This document shows, in pieces, positions 43,164 to 53,412 of a DNA stretch of 64,000 nt (position 1 is the stretch's first letter; each line of letters starts with the position of its first letter). This DNA is from Pseudomonas fluorescens (lineage in GTDB: Bacteria; Pseudomonadota; Gammaproteobacteria; Pseudomonadales; Pseudomonadaceae). The translations under genes and the position numbers were made by a program. The stretch covers positions 2,999,826-3,063,825 of the forward strand of contig NZ_OZ024668.1 of assembly GCF_902497775.2 (NCBI RefSeq), written 5' to 3'. The notes below the pieces were generated by a model. That model was not told the origin of the DNA and ran no database searches. It was given only the letters and a program-made list of their open reading frames with translations.

Positions 43164-44372
43164 TCAGAACAACCCCGAAGTCGGTGGCGGCGTGCCGGTC
43201 AGTTGCCAGGCGCCCACCGCCGCCGCCTTCCAGTGCCGCGGGTTGTGGTTGGCGACCGTGCGCGCGTTGCGCCAGTGGCGGTCGAGGTTGTGGCTGCGAC
43301 CGGTGGTCGAAGCGCCGCCGACGTCGAACAGCAGTTCGGCGGCCTTGAGCGCCGATTCAGCGGCAATGTACTGCGCCTGGGCGACGTCGATGGCCGCCTG
43401 GTCAACTTGTTGCGGCTCAAGCCCGCCGGCCCAGGCGCGGTCGATCGAGGCCGCAGCGCGCAGCACCACGGCCTCGGCGGTAAAGACGCGGGCGGCGATC
43501 TCGCCGACGCTGAGCTGCACGTACGGATCGTCCACCGAACGCGTGGCACTGCTGTGCTTGATCGGCCGCGCGTGTTCGCGGGCAAACCAGGTGGCATCGT
43601 CCAGCGCGTTGCGGGCGATACCGGCCTGCACCGTGGCCAGGAACAACTGCAAAAACGGCGTGACGATGGTGCGCTTGCCCTCCTCCACGGTGCGCGTGCG
43701 GATCTCGTCGGCGTACACCACGACATCATGCAAGCGCGTGGTGCCGCTGGCGGTCAGGCGCTGGCCCATGGCATCGAAATCGTCGAGCAACTCCAGGCCC
43801 TGGCGCTCGCGCGGCAGCACGAACGACACTGGCTGATCGTTTTCATCCAGGGCCACGGCGCTGACCCAGTCGGCGTACAGGGAGCCGGTGCTGTAGTACT
43901 TGCTGCCGCTGGCGCGGTAATGCTCGCCGTCACGCACGATGCGCGCGCTGATCGCGCCATTGGCGCCGCCCACTTCCCAGCCGGCATTGCCCAGCACCGC
44001 ACCTTGCAGGTAGCGGGCGAACCAGCGCTGGCGCTCGGCCTCGGCGCCGTCGGCAGTTGACGACAACAAACCCTCGATAAAACCGAAGCCCGGACGCAGC
44101 GCCTGGGCGACGTTGGAGTCCACCGAAGCGATGCGCAGCAACAGGCCGATCACATCGCTGACACTGCCACCCGGGCCGCCATAGGCCTCGGGAATGCGGC
44201 AGGTGTAGAGCCCGGCCTGGGCAATCTGGCGCACCGCTTCATAGGGCAGTTGGCGCTCGCGTTCACGTTGTGCCGCGCCGGCGGCAATCAGCGGCAAAAG
44301 ATTCTCGGTATTGCCCTTGAGGTCGTCGAGGTTGCGGCGATCAAGCTGGGGGACTGCAGATAAACCAGGCAT
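43164..44372 (-). CDS. SfnB/DszC-type flavoprotein monooxygenase (first of two in the operon)
   Basis: This 402-residue acyl-CoA-dehydrogenase-fold enzyme shows YEAVRQIAQAGLYTCRIPEAYGGPGGSVSDVIGLLLRIASVDSNVAQALRPGFGF, YYSTGSLYADWVSAVALDENDQ, DDFDAMGQRLTASGTTRLHDV and the C-terminal LLFDVGGASTTGRSHNLDRHWRNARTVANHNPRHWK. The last motif is shared by DszC-type S-oxidising enzymes and replaces the catalytic Glu arrangement of true dehydrogenases. It needs reduced flavin from a separate reductase; none is adjacent. It lies 26 bp after the ABC ATPase gene. Confidence 0.88.
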   Translation of the reverse strand: MPGLSAVPQLDRRNLDDLKGNTENLLPLIAAGAAQRERERQLPYEAVRQIAQAGLYTCRIPEAYGGPGGSVSDVIGLLLRIASVDSNVAQALRPGFGFIEGLLSSTADGAEAERQRWFARYLQGAVLGNAGWEVGGANGAISARIVRDGEHYRASGSKYYSTGSLYADWVSAVALDENDQPVSFVLPRERQGLELLDDFDAMGQRLTASGTTRLHDVVVYADEIRTRTVEEGKRTIVTPFLQLFLATVQAGIARNALDDATWFAREHARPIKHSSATRSVDDPYVQLSVGEIAARVFTAEAVVLRAAASIDRAWAGGLEPQQVDQAAIDVAQAQYIAAESALKAAELLFDVGGASTTGRSHNLDRHWRNARTVANHNPRHWKAAAVGAWQLTGTPPPTSGLF

Positions 44373-44398
44373 GGACTTTCCTTGTGCGGATCAGGCGA

Positions 44399-46056
<1,658 letters not shown>

Positions 46057-46060
<4 letters not shown>

Positions 46061-46947
46061 AGGCGTTTACCTTCGTTGCGGCGCAGCAGTTCGCGGCCGA
46101 TGGCAGTGATCGAGACCACGGTGAGGGTGATGGCCAGTGCCGGCCAAGCCACCAGCCACCAGGCGTTGGCCAGGTAGTTGCGGCCAATGGCGAGCATGCC
46201 GCCCCACTCCGGCTCCGGTGGTGGCGCGCCAAAGCCAAGAAAGCTCAAGGCAGCACCAGCGACGATGGTGCTGCCGATGCCGATGGTGGCGAGAATCAGG
46301 ATCGGCTTGATCGCATTGGGCAGTACATGCCGCGAGATCACCTGACGCCGTGGCAGGCCCAGGGTGGTGGCCGCCTCGACGTAGCCGGCATTGCGCACCA
46401 CCAGGGTTTGCGCCCGTACCAGGCGCGCATAGCGCGGCACGCTGGCGATGCCCACGGCGATGATGGTGTTGAGCGCGCCTTGGCCGAAGAAGGTGATGAT
46501 CACCAGCGCCAGCAGCAGGTCCGGAAAGGCCAGCAGCACATCGACCAGGCGCATCACCGCAGCGTCGACCAGACGCGGGCCAAGCCCGGCCAGCAGCCCC
46601 AGCACGGTGCCCAGCAACAATCCCAGGGCCGTGGCACTCAGGCCCAGCACCAACGACGGGCGCACCGCGTACACCAGCCGCGCGAGAATGTCGCGGCCGT
46701 TCTCGTCAGTGCCCAACCAGTGCAGGCTGCTCGGCGCCTGAAAAGCCTGGCGGGCGCTGGCATCGAGCGGGTCGGCAGATACCAGCCAGCCCGGCTGCAA
46801 AGCCGCCAGCACCAGCAAGGTGACGAACAGCGCCGCCAGCACCAGCCCCGGGCGCAAGGCCAGTGGCCGACGGCTGGCAAAGCGCGCCTGGGCCGGGATC
46901 AGGCCGCTGACGGGCAGCACCGCCGCCGTTGTATTGATCGGCGCCAT
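46057..46947 (-). CDS. Peptide-type ABC importer, DppC-like permease
   Basis: This 296-residue permease has six membrane helices and the N-terminal OppC-type segment (LVLAALFVTLLVLAALQPGWLV, HWLGTDENGRDILARLVYAVRPSLVLG). The EAA loop is YVEAATTLGLPRRQVISRHVLPNAIKPILI, the contact site for the ATPase. The open frame runs to 47466, but GGAGGTGC before ATG 46947 and the usual N-terminus fix the start. It pairs with the DppB-like permease at 50724-51656 even though three enzyme genes separate them. Confidence 0.92.
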
Positions 46948-46970
46948 CGGGCACCTCCATGAAGTGAATA

Positions 46971-48026
46971 TTAGGGAGCAGGATTGGGAATCTGCCGGTG
47001 GATCTGCTCGATGCGCGCCAGGGCTTCGCTGTCGAGCCTGACCTGCAGCGCGCCGAGGTTGTCGGCCAGTTGCGCAAGGCTGGTCTGCCCGGTCAGCGCG
47101 CTGCTGACAAACGGCTTGTTGAGCACATAGGCCAGGGCCAGTTGCGCCGGGCTGATCGCCAGCTCCTGGGCCAGCGCCACATAGGCGGCAATGGCCTGAT
47201 GGGCGCCGGGGCTGTCGTAGCGATTGAAGGTGCGGTACACCGACGACAGCCGCGAGCCCTGCGGCAAGGCGCCGTTGAGGTACTTGCCGGTCAGCGCGCC
47301 GAAAGCCAGCGGCGAATAGGCCAGCAAGCCAATGTTGTCGCGTTGGCTGAACTCCGACAGGCCGCCCTCGTACAGGCGGTTGAGCAAACTGTAGGGGTTC
47401 TGGATGCTGACGATGCGCGGCAGGTTCTGCTCGCGCGCCTGGCGCAGAAACTCGGCCACACCCCATGGGGTTTCGTTGGACACGCCGATATGGCGGATCT
47501 TGCCGGCGGCGACCTGTTCGGCCAGCACCTGCAAGGTCTCGGCAATACTCACGGTCTCGTGGTCATCCTCGACATAGGGATATTCACGCTGGCCGAAAAT
47601 ATTGGTGGTGCGATCGGGCCAGTGCAGTTGGTAGAGGTCCAGGTATTCGGACTGCAGGCGCTTGAGGCTGCCGTCCAGGGCGGCGACGATGTTGGTCCGG
47701 TCGTGGCGCGTGCGCCCCTCGCGAATATGCCTCCCTGCCCCCGGCTGGCGCGCCGGGCCGATGATCTTGCTGGCCAGCACCACCTCGGCACGCCGGCCGT
47801 TTTTCGCCAGCCAGCTGCCGATAAAACGCTCGGTGCTGCCCCAGGTTTCGGCGTGGGTGGGCGTTGGGTACATCTCGGCGGTGTCGATCAGGTTGATGCC
47901 AGCGGCCAGCGCCGCGTCGAGCTGGCGATGGGCATCGCTTTCGCTGTTCTGGTGGCCCCAGGTCATGCTGCCCAGCCCTAGCACGCTGACCTGGATATCG
48001 CTGTGGCCCAATGGACGTTTGATCAT
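46971..48026 (-). CDS. Aldo/keto reductase (Tas-like)
   Basis: This 351-residue NADPH-dependent oxidoreductase has a TIM barrel with the catalytic tetrad visible: Asp/Tyr in NLIDTAEMYPTP, Lys in EVVLASKII and His in DLYQLHWPD. The cofactor region is NKPFVSSALTGQTSLAQLADNLGALQVRL. The start IKRPLGHSDIQVSVLGLGSMTWG and the inserted PYVEDDHETVSIAETLQVLAEQVAAGKIRHIGVSNE resemble Tas/YghZ enzymes. GGAG lies before ATG 48026. In this operon it may reduce an aldehyde released by oxidative C-S cleavage, which is an inference. Confidence 0.9.
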   Translation of the reverse strand: MIKRPLGHSDIQVSVLGLGSMTWGHQNSESDAHRQLDAALAAGINLIDTAEMYPTPTHAETWGSTERFIGSWLAKNGRRAEVVLASKIIGPARQPGAGRHIREGRTRHDRTNIVAALDGSLKRLQSEYLDLYQLHWPDRTTNIFGQREYPYVEDDHETVSIAETLQVLAEQVAAGKIRHIGVSNETPWGVAEFLRQAREQNLPRIVSIQNPYSLLNRLYEGGLSEFSQRDNIGLLAYSPLAFGALTGKYLNGALPQGSRLSSVYRTFNRYDSPGAHQAIAAYVALAQELAISPAQLALAYVLNKPFVSSALTGQTSLAQLADNLGALQVRLDSEALARIEQIHRQIPNPAP

Positions 48027-48054
48027 GCTCGCTCCGTCTCGAAAGTGAAAAGGC

Positions 48055-49398
48055 TCAAACCGCTTCAGCGGCGCGCTGGTACTGGCTGGCCGGGTACGGC
48101 AGGCGGAGGTGATCGCGCAAGGTGCTGCCCTGGTACTCGTGGCGGAACACCCCGCGCTTTTGCAGCAGCGGCACCACTTCGTCGACGAACACCTCGACGC
48201 CGGAGGGGAACATGTCCGGCATGATGTTGAAGCCATCGGCGGCACCGGCGCGGAACCAGTGTTCGAGGGTGCCTGCGACCTGCTCCGGGGTACCGACGAT
48301 CAGCCGGTGGCCGACCAGGATGCGCCGCGACAATTCGCGGATGGTCAGGTTCTCGCGCCGCGCCAGGTTCAACTGGGCTTCGAGAAAACCATGGGAGCCG
48401 CGCTCGAAGTCCGCCACCGGGCCGATCCGCTCCCAGGGCAAGGGCGCATCCAGCTCCAGCTCGCTGACCGCAAGCCCCACCCGCGCCGCCACCTGATTGA
48501 TCAGCCCTTCTTCGCCGTACCAGGCATTGAGTTCGTCGAAGCGCGCCTGGGCCTCGGCCTCGCTGCTGCCGATCACCGTGGACAGCCCCGGCATGATTTT
48601 CAGGTGCTCGGGATTGCGCCCCCACTGGCGGGCGCGCTGTTTCATTTCCTGGTAGAAAGCCTGGCCGTCGACCAGGGTGGTCTGGGTGGTGAAGATCGCA
48701 TCGGCATAGCGCGAGCCGAGGGCCTTGCCGCCTTCGGAGGAGCCGGCCTGCACCAGCACTGGCCGGCCCTGGGGCGAACGCGGCAGGTTGAGCGGGCCCT
48801 TGACCGAGAAGTGCTCGCCGACAAAGTCGATGGCGTGCACCTTGGCCGGGTCGGCAAAGCGCCCACGGCGGGCATCGCCGATCACCGCATCGTCTTCCCA
48901 GCTGTCCCACAATTTGAGGGTAACGTCGATGAACTCATCGGCGCGGACATAACGGTCGACATGCCGCGGCGCACCGGCCAGGCCGAAGTTCTGCGCTGCG
49001 GCATCACCGGCATTGGTGACCACGTTCCAGGCCGCGCGACCGCCGCTGATATGGTCCAGCGAACTGAAGCGCCGGGCCAGGTTATAGGGGTCGTTGTAGG
49101 TGCTCGAGGCGGTGGCGATCACGCCGATATGGCGGGTGGCCAGGGCCACGGCGGTGAGCAGCACGGTCGGCTCCAGACGCCCGGCCGGGTGCTGGCCAAT
49201 ATCGCCGAACAGCGCCGGGCCGTCGGCAAGAAAGATCGCATCGAGCTTGCCGCGTTCGGCGATGCGCGCAATGTTGCTGTAGTACTGGTGATCGAGATAG
49301 GCATTGGCCGGCACCTCGCCCTGGCGCCAGGCGCCGGAGTGGGCGCCGAAACCGAGGATGTTCATGCCGATGCTCATGTGGTTTGCAGGCTGGCTCAT
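48055..49398 (-). CDS. DszA/NtaA-type LLM flavin-dependent monooxygenase
   Basis: This 447-residue luciferase-like monooxygenase has landmarks of the NtaA/SnaA/DszA group. These are the start MSIGMNILGFGAHSGAWRQGEVPANAYLDHQYYSNIARIAERGKLDAIFLADGPAL, then VIATASSTYNDPYNLARRFSSLDHISGGRAAWNVVTNAGDAAAQNFG, HFSVKGPLNLPRSPQGRPVLVQAGSSEGG, and a C-terminal DGFNIMPDMFPSGVEVFVDEVVPLLQKRGVFRHEYQGSTLRDHL. Such enzymes use FMNH2 and O2 to cleave C-S or C-N bonds. AAGGAG precedes ATG 49398. It lies between a DszC-like gene and the reductase, so desulfurisation is the likely job. Confidence 0.9.
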   Translation of the reverse strand: MSQPANHMSIGMNILGFGAHSGAWRQGEVPANAYLDHQYYSNIARIAERGKLDAIFLADGPALFGDIGQHPAGRLEPTVLLTAVALATRHIGVIATASSTYNDPYNLARRFSSLDHISGGRAAWNVVTNAGDAAAQNFGLAGAPRHVDRYVRADEFIDVTLKLWDSWEDDAVIGDARRGRFADPAKVHAIDFVGEHFSVKGPLNLPRSPQGRPVLVQAGSSEGGKALGSRYADAIFTTQTTLVDGQAFYQEMKQRARQWGRNPEHLKIMPGLSTVIGSSEAEAQARFDELNAWYGEEGLINQVAARVGLAVSELELDAPLPWERIGPVADFERGSHGFLEAQLNLARRENLTIRELSRRILVGHRLIVGTPEQVAGTLEHWFRAGAADGFNIMPDMFPSGVEVFVDEVVPLLQKRGVFRHEYQGSTLRDHLRLPYPASQYQRAAEAV

Positions 49399-49417
49399 GG
49401 CAACTCCTTGAAGGGGG

Positions 49418-50701
49418 TCAGACCGCGCTGGCTTCGTCGCGGGCAGCGTTGTCCTGGGCGTGCAACTGGCGCCAGGCGGCACCGGGGCTGATGCCGTTGA
49501 GGTAGTAGTTGCCCAGCGCCTTCTCGCGCAAGATCGCCGGGTTGTGCGAGGCCAGGGTGCGGGCATTGCGCCAATGCCGATCCAGGCGCCGGGCCTGGCT
49601 GGTGGCCGAGGCGCCGCCGACTTCAAACAGCAAGTTGGTGGCTTCGAGCACCTGCGCAAGGACGATCTGCTGGGCCTGGTAGGTGCGGATGTCGGCCTCG
49701 ACGTAGTGCGCTTCGCCCACCGTGCCGTCGAGCTCGGCTTCGTGCACTCGCTGCAGCACCTGGGCGACATCCAGCACCAGGGCCTGGGCGGCATAGGCCA
49801 GGCTCGACAGGCGGCCGATCACCCGCTGCACCAGCGGATCGTCCTTGGGGCTGGACTGGCCCGGTACGCCAAAGGCGCGGGTGCGGCCGCGGACGAAGTC
49901 GACGGCATCGCGCTGCACTGCACGGGCGATACCGGCCAGGGTCGCCAGGTGATACAGCTGGTAGAAGGCCGACAAGTAGGACTCGGCGCGCAGCTCGCCG
50001 GGCTTGAAGCGCCGCAACACCTGCTGCGGCGGCACCGCGACATTGGCAAAACGGGTGGTGCCGCTGCCGCTCAGGCGCTGGCCGAAACCGTCCCAGTCGT
50101 CTTCCAGGCTGACCCCCGGCGCCGTGGTCGGCACCACCACGCTGACAAAGTCCTCCTCGAGCATGGCCACCGCTGCCACCCAGTCGGCATAGATGGCGCC
50201 GGTGCAGTAGTACTTCTCGCCGTGCAGCAACCAACCGCTCTCTGGCACCTGCGGGTCGGCCGGGCTGAGGCGCACCGAGTTGCCGGTGGTGTCGGTGCGT
50301 TCGGCCATGGCCGCGCCCCACAACTGCCCTGCCGCCACCTTGGCCAGCCAGTGCCGTTGCGAGGCGGCATCGCCGCTGGACAGCCGGCCTTCGACAAAAC
50401 CGAAGTGGGCGCGAAAGATCTGCGGCAGGTTGGAGTCGGCTTCGGCCAGGTCAATCAACAGGCGAAACAGCACCGGCAGGCTGACCTGCGCACCCTTCAA
50501 CGCTTGGGGCACGCGCAAGGCAGCGAAGCCCGCTTCGCGCAGCCAGGCCACCGGCTCATGGGCCAGCGTGCGTTGCTGCTCGCGTTCGACCGCGCCGTCG
50601 GCAATGCGGGCAAAGACCGGAGCAAAACGCGCCTGCAGTTGGGCATAGTCCTGGCCAGCATTGTGCGCGGCCAGGGGTGTTGGCAAATCATGGGCACTCA
50701 T
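49418..50701 (-). CDS. SfnB/DszC-type flavoprotein monooxygenase (second in the operon)
   Basis: This 427-residue enzyme is of the same fold as 43164-44372 but clearly diverged. Landmarks are EPVAWLREAGFAALRVPQALKGAQVSLPVLFRLLIDLAEADSNLPQIFRAHFGFVEGRL, YYCTGAIYADWVAAVAMLEEDFVSVVVPTTAPGVSLEDDWDGFGQRLSGSGTTRF and the end LLFEVGGASATSQARRLDRHWRNARTLASHNPAILREKALGNYYLNG. AAGGAG precedes ATG 50701. Having two DszC-like proteins in one operon may mean two successive S-oxidations or two substrates. Confidence 0.9.
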   Translation of the reverse strand: MSAHDLPTPLAAHNAGQDYAQLQARFAPVFARIADGAVEREQQRTLAHEPVAWLREAGFAALRVPQALKGAQVSLPVLFRLLIDLAEADSNLPQIFRAHFGFVEGRLSSGDAASQRHWLAKVAAGQLWGAAMAERTDTTGNSVRLSPADPQVPESGWLLHGEKYYCTGAIYADWVAAVAMLEEDFVSVVVPTTAPGVSLEDDWDGFGQRLSGSGTTRFANVAVPPQQVLRRFKPGELRAESYLSAFYQLYHLATLAGIARAVQRDAVDFVRGRTRAFGVPGQSSPKDDPLVQRVIGRLSSLAYAAQALVLDVAQVLQRVHEAELDGTVGEAHYVEADIRTYQAQQIVLAQVLEATNLLFEVGGASATSQARRLDRHWRNARTLASHNPAILREKALGNYYLNGISPGAAWRQLHAQDNAARDEASAV

Positions 50702-50723
50702 GGCTGCTCCTTGAAATTCGGGT

Positions 50724-51656
50724 TCATACGCTTTTGCTGCGTGGGTCGACCCAGTGGTTGATCAGGTCGACGAGAAAGTTGACGACCACATAAATCGCCG
50801 CCGCCAGCAGGGTGATCCCCAACAGCAAGGGCATGTCCTTGGTCAGCGCGGCGTCGAGCATCAGCCGGCCGATACCCTGACGGGCAAACAGCATTTCGAC
50901 GATCACCGCGCCGCCCAACAGGCTGGCGAAGACAAACCCGGACAAGGTCACCAACGGCACCAGGGCATGGCGCAAGGCATGCTTGAGGCGCACGCCGGTC
51001 TCGGACATGCCACGGGCGCGGGCCATGGCGATAAACGGCTGTTCGAGGATGTCTTCCAGCTCCTGACGCAGCACCTGGGTCAGCACCGCGGCAATCGGCA
51101 GGGCCAGGGCCAGGCTCGGCAAGATCAGCGCCTGCCAACTGCTGGAGCCGGACGGCGGCAGCAGGTGCCAGCCGAACGAGAACAACAGCAACAGCACGAT
51201 GCCGATCACGAACGACGGTGCCGAGGACAGCACCAGTTCCGTGCCGCAGACCAGCGAGCGCACCCAGCGCGGACGGTTGGCGGTGAGCACCGCGCAGCTC
51301 ACCGCGAGGACAATCGACAGCAAGGCGGCGGCCAGCGACAGCTGCACCGTGGCGCCCAACTGGCTGCTGATCACCTGCTGCACCGGGATGCGCAGGCGGT
51401 ACGACTCGCCCAGATCGCCCTGGGCCAGGCGCGCCAGGTACTGGCCGTACTGCACCCACAACGGCTGGTCGAGGCCGTACTCGGCACGCACCTGGGCAAT
51501 CAGTTCGGCGCTGGGCATGGCATCCGGGCCGCCAAGAATCGCCAGGGCCGGGTCGCCGGCACTGAGGTTGATGGCGAGGAAGGTCAGGGTCGCCGCGCCC
51601 CAGAGCACGCCGATGCCGGCCAGCAGGCGCCAGGCCAATCGCTGCAAGGTCATCAT
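50724..51656 (-). CDS. Peptide-type ABC importer, DppB-like permease
   Basis: This 310-residue permease starts LAWRLLAGIGVLWGAATLTFLAINLSAGDPALAILGGPDAMPSAELIAQVRAEYGLDQPLWVQYGQYLARLAQGDLGESYRLRIPV, the standard DppB N-terminal part. The EAA loop is FIAMARARGMSETGVRLKHALRHALVPLVTLSG. It overlaps the binding-protein gene by four bases. It forms the translocation pore with the DppC-like protein. Confidence 0.92.
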   Translation of the reverse strand: MMTLQRLAWRLLAGIGVLWGAATLTFLAINLSAGDPALAILGGPDAMPSAELIAQVRAEYGLDQPLWVQYGQYLARLAQGDLGESYRLRIPVQQVISSQLGATVQLSLAAALLSIVLAVSCAVLTANRPRWVRSLVCGTELVLSSAPSFVIGIVLLLLFSFGWHLLPPSGSSSWQALILPSLALALPIAAVLTQVLRQELEDILEQPFIAMARARGMSETGVRLKHALRHALVPLVTLSGFVFASLLGGAVIVEMLFARQGIGRLMLDAALTKDMPLLLGITLLAAAIYVVVNFLVDLINHWVDPRSKSV

Positions 51657-53368
51657 TTGCCCTCCGGGTCGAGCCAGACGCTGGTGAAGAACGGGGTGTT
51701 GTGCGAAGTGTCGAAAATCAGCCCCTTGACCCGCTTGCGGTAGGCCAGCAGCACATGGCTCTCGAACACCGGCACGGCCGGGATGGTTTGCGCCAGGCGC
51801 TCCTGGGCGATGCGATAGAGGTCGCTCAGCTCGACCGGATCGGTGGTTTGCCGTGCGGCGCTGAGTACCCGGTCGAGCTCGGCATCTCGAAAGCGCCCGG
51901 CGTTCTGGCCGATCAGCTTGGCGGTGCTGATCGCCTGGCTGTGGTAGAGGATGTACAGGCCATCGGGGGTGTTGGTGTGCCAGTAACCGCCGCCGATCAA
52001 CTGGAAGTCGCTGGCGTAACGGCGCTGGGTGACCTGGGCCAGGGGCAGCAGGTCGATGTCGATCTTGAGGCCGATCTTCTTCAGGTCGGCCTGGATGGCC
52101 ACGGCGATGCTGCTCGGGTAGGCCGCAGTTTCGTAGGTCAGCAAATGTGCGGCCAGGCGCTGGCCGTTCTTGACCCGGTAACCCCCGACGTCGCGTGCGC
52201 TCCAGCCGGCCTGGTCGAGTATGCGGTTGGCTTCGGCCACGTCATAGGCCAGCACGTCCTTGAACGCCGGGTCGTAGTAGCGGGTGTTGGCGGCGAGGAA
52301 ATCGCCCTTGGCCAGGTACTCGCCAAAGCCGGTGATCCAGGCCTGGCCGTCACGGTCGATGGCTTTGGCCACGGCGCGGCGCACCTGGACATCGTCGAAG
52401 GGAAAACGCTCGACGTTGAAGGTCAGGCTGCGAAACGGGTTGGCCTTGCGAATGCGGCTGCGCATGTGCAAGTCCGGGTTGTCGCGGATAGCCCGGGCGT
52501 TCTGGGTCGGGGCATCGACGGTGAAGTCCGACTGGCCGGATTCCAGGGTACTAAAGCGGATCATCGGTTCGGGGACGATGCTCAGTTCCAGGCGGTCGAG
52601 GTAGGCCTCGCCCTGGTGGCGGGTCACTGCCGGTGCCCAGTTGTAGCCCTTGCGTTTGACGAAGTTGGCGCCCTGGTCACGGGTGTAGCTTTCCAGCACG
52701 AAGGGCCCGGAACCGATCGGGTGCTCGGCAATGGTCTTCGGCGCTTCAAGGATCTGCCGCGGCGAGATCATGCTCAGCCACGACTGCGCCAGCACATCGA
52801 GGAACGGCGAATACGGTTCGCGCAGGTGCGCTTCGAAGGTGTATTCATCGACGATGCGCCCGTCCACATAAGGGGCGATGTAGGCGGCAGCCAGCGGCGA
52901 CTTGGTCGCCGGGTCGCGCATGTGCTCAAGGTTGACCTGCACGGCACGGGCGTTGAATTTCTCGCCATCGCTGAAGGTCACGTCATCGCGCAAATGAAAG
53001 GTGTAGGTCTTGCCGTCCTCGGAAATCTCCCAGGACTTGGCCAGCCACGGTGAAATATTGCCCTGCTCGTCCTGGTACAGCAGGCAGTCGAACAGAATGC
53101 GCCCCAACCACTGCACATTGCCGTGGGAAATCGAATGCACGTCCAGCGTCGTGGTGTCGGATGCCGTCGACACCCGCAGGGTGCCACCGGGCTTGCCCGG
53201 GGCGGCCTCGTAATAGTCTTGCGCGGCATAGTTCAGGGTGCCGTTGTGCAGCGTACCGTCGATGCCGCTGCTGCCCTGCCCCGGCGCTGGCTCCACCGGC
53301 TTGCAGGCGCCCAGGGCCAGTAGCGCGCCAAGCACGGCGGGCGCGCCCAGCCTTGCGATTACTCTCAT
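51653..53368 (-). CDS. Peptide-type ABC importer, substrate-binding lipoprotein
   Basis: The 571-residue SBP_bac_5 protein has a lipoprotein signal peptide (MRVIARLGAPAVLGALLALGACK; Cys at about 22). ATG 53368 is chosen over 53401 because GGGAGAACC lies just ahead. Domain marks are GGTLRVSTASDTTTLDVHSISHGNVQWLGRILFDCLLYQDEQGNISPWLAKSWEISEDGKTYTFHLRDDVTFSDGEKFNARAVQVNLEHM, then HPIGSGPFVLESYTRDQGANFVKR. This fold binds peptides and many non-peptide compounds. With the oxidative enzymes in the operon, an organosulfur ligand is the likely cargo. Confidence 0.92.
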   Translation of the reverse strand: MRVIARLGAPAVLGALLALGACKPVEPAPGQGSSGIDGTLHNGTLNYAAQDYYEAAPGKPGGTLRVSTASDTTTLDVHSISHGNVQWLGRILFDCLLYQDEQGNISPWLAKSWEISEDGKTYTFHLRDDVTFSDGEKFNARAVQVNLEHMRDPATKSPLAAAYIAPYVDGRIVDEYTFEAHLREPYSPFLDVLAQSWLSMISPRQILEAPKTIAEHPIGSGPFVLESYTRDQGANFVKRKGYNWAPAVTRHQGEAYLDRLELSIVPEPMIRFSTLESGQSDFTVDAPTQNARAIRDNPDLHMRSRIRKANPFRSLTFNVERFPFDDVQVRRAVAKAIDRDGQAWITGFGEYLAKGDFLAANTRYYDPAFKDVLAYDVAEANRILDQAGWSARDVGGYRVKNGQRLAAHLLTYETAAYPSSIAVAIQADLKKIGLKIDIDLLPLAQVTQRRYASDFQLIGGGYWHTNTPDGLYILYHSQAISTAKLIGQNAGRFRDAELDRVLSAARQTTDPVELSDLYRIAQERLAQTIPAVPVFESHVLLAYRKRVKGLIFDTSHNTPFFTSVWLDPEGK

Positions 53369-53412
53369 GCGGTTCTCCCGCAGGTGCCGCGTGAACGGCA
53401 CCCGCCCCTGGC

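Noticed and set aside
46947..47466. Longer DppC-like permease starting at 47466
   Set aside because: It would overlap the aldo-keto reductase gene by 500 bp; GGAGGTGC marks ATG 46947.
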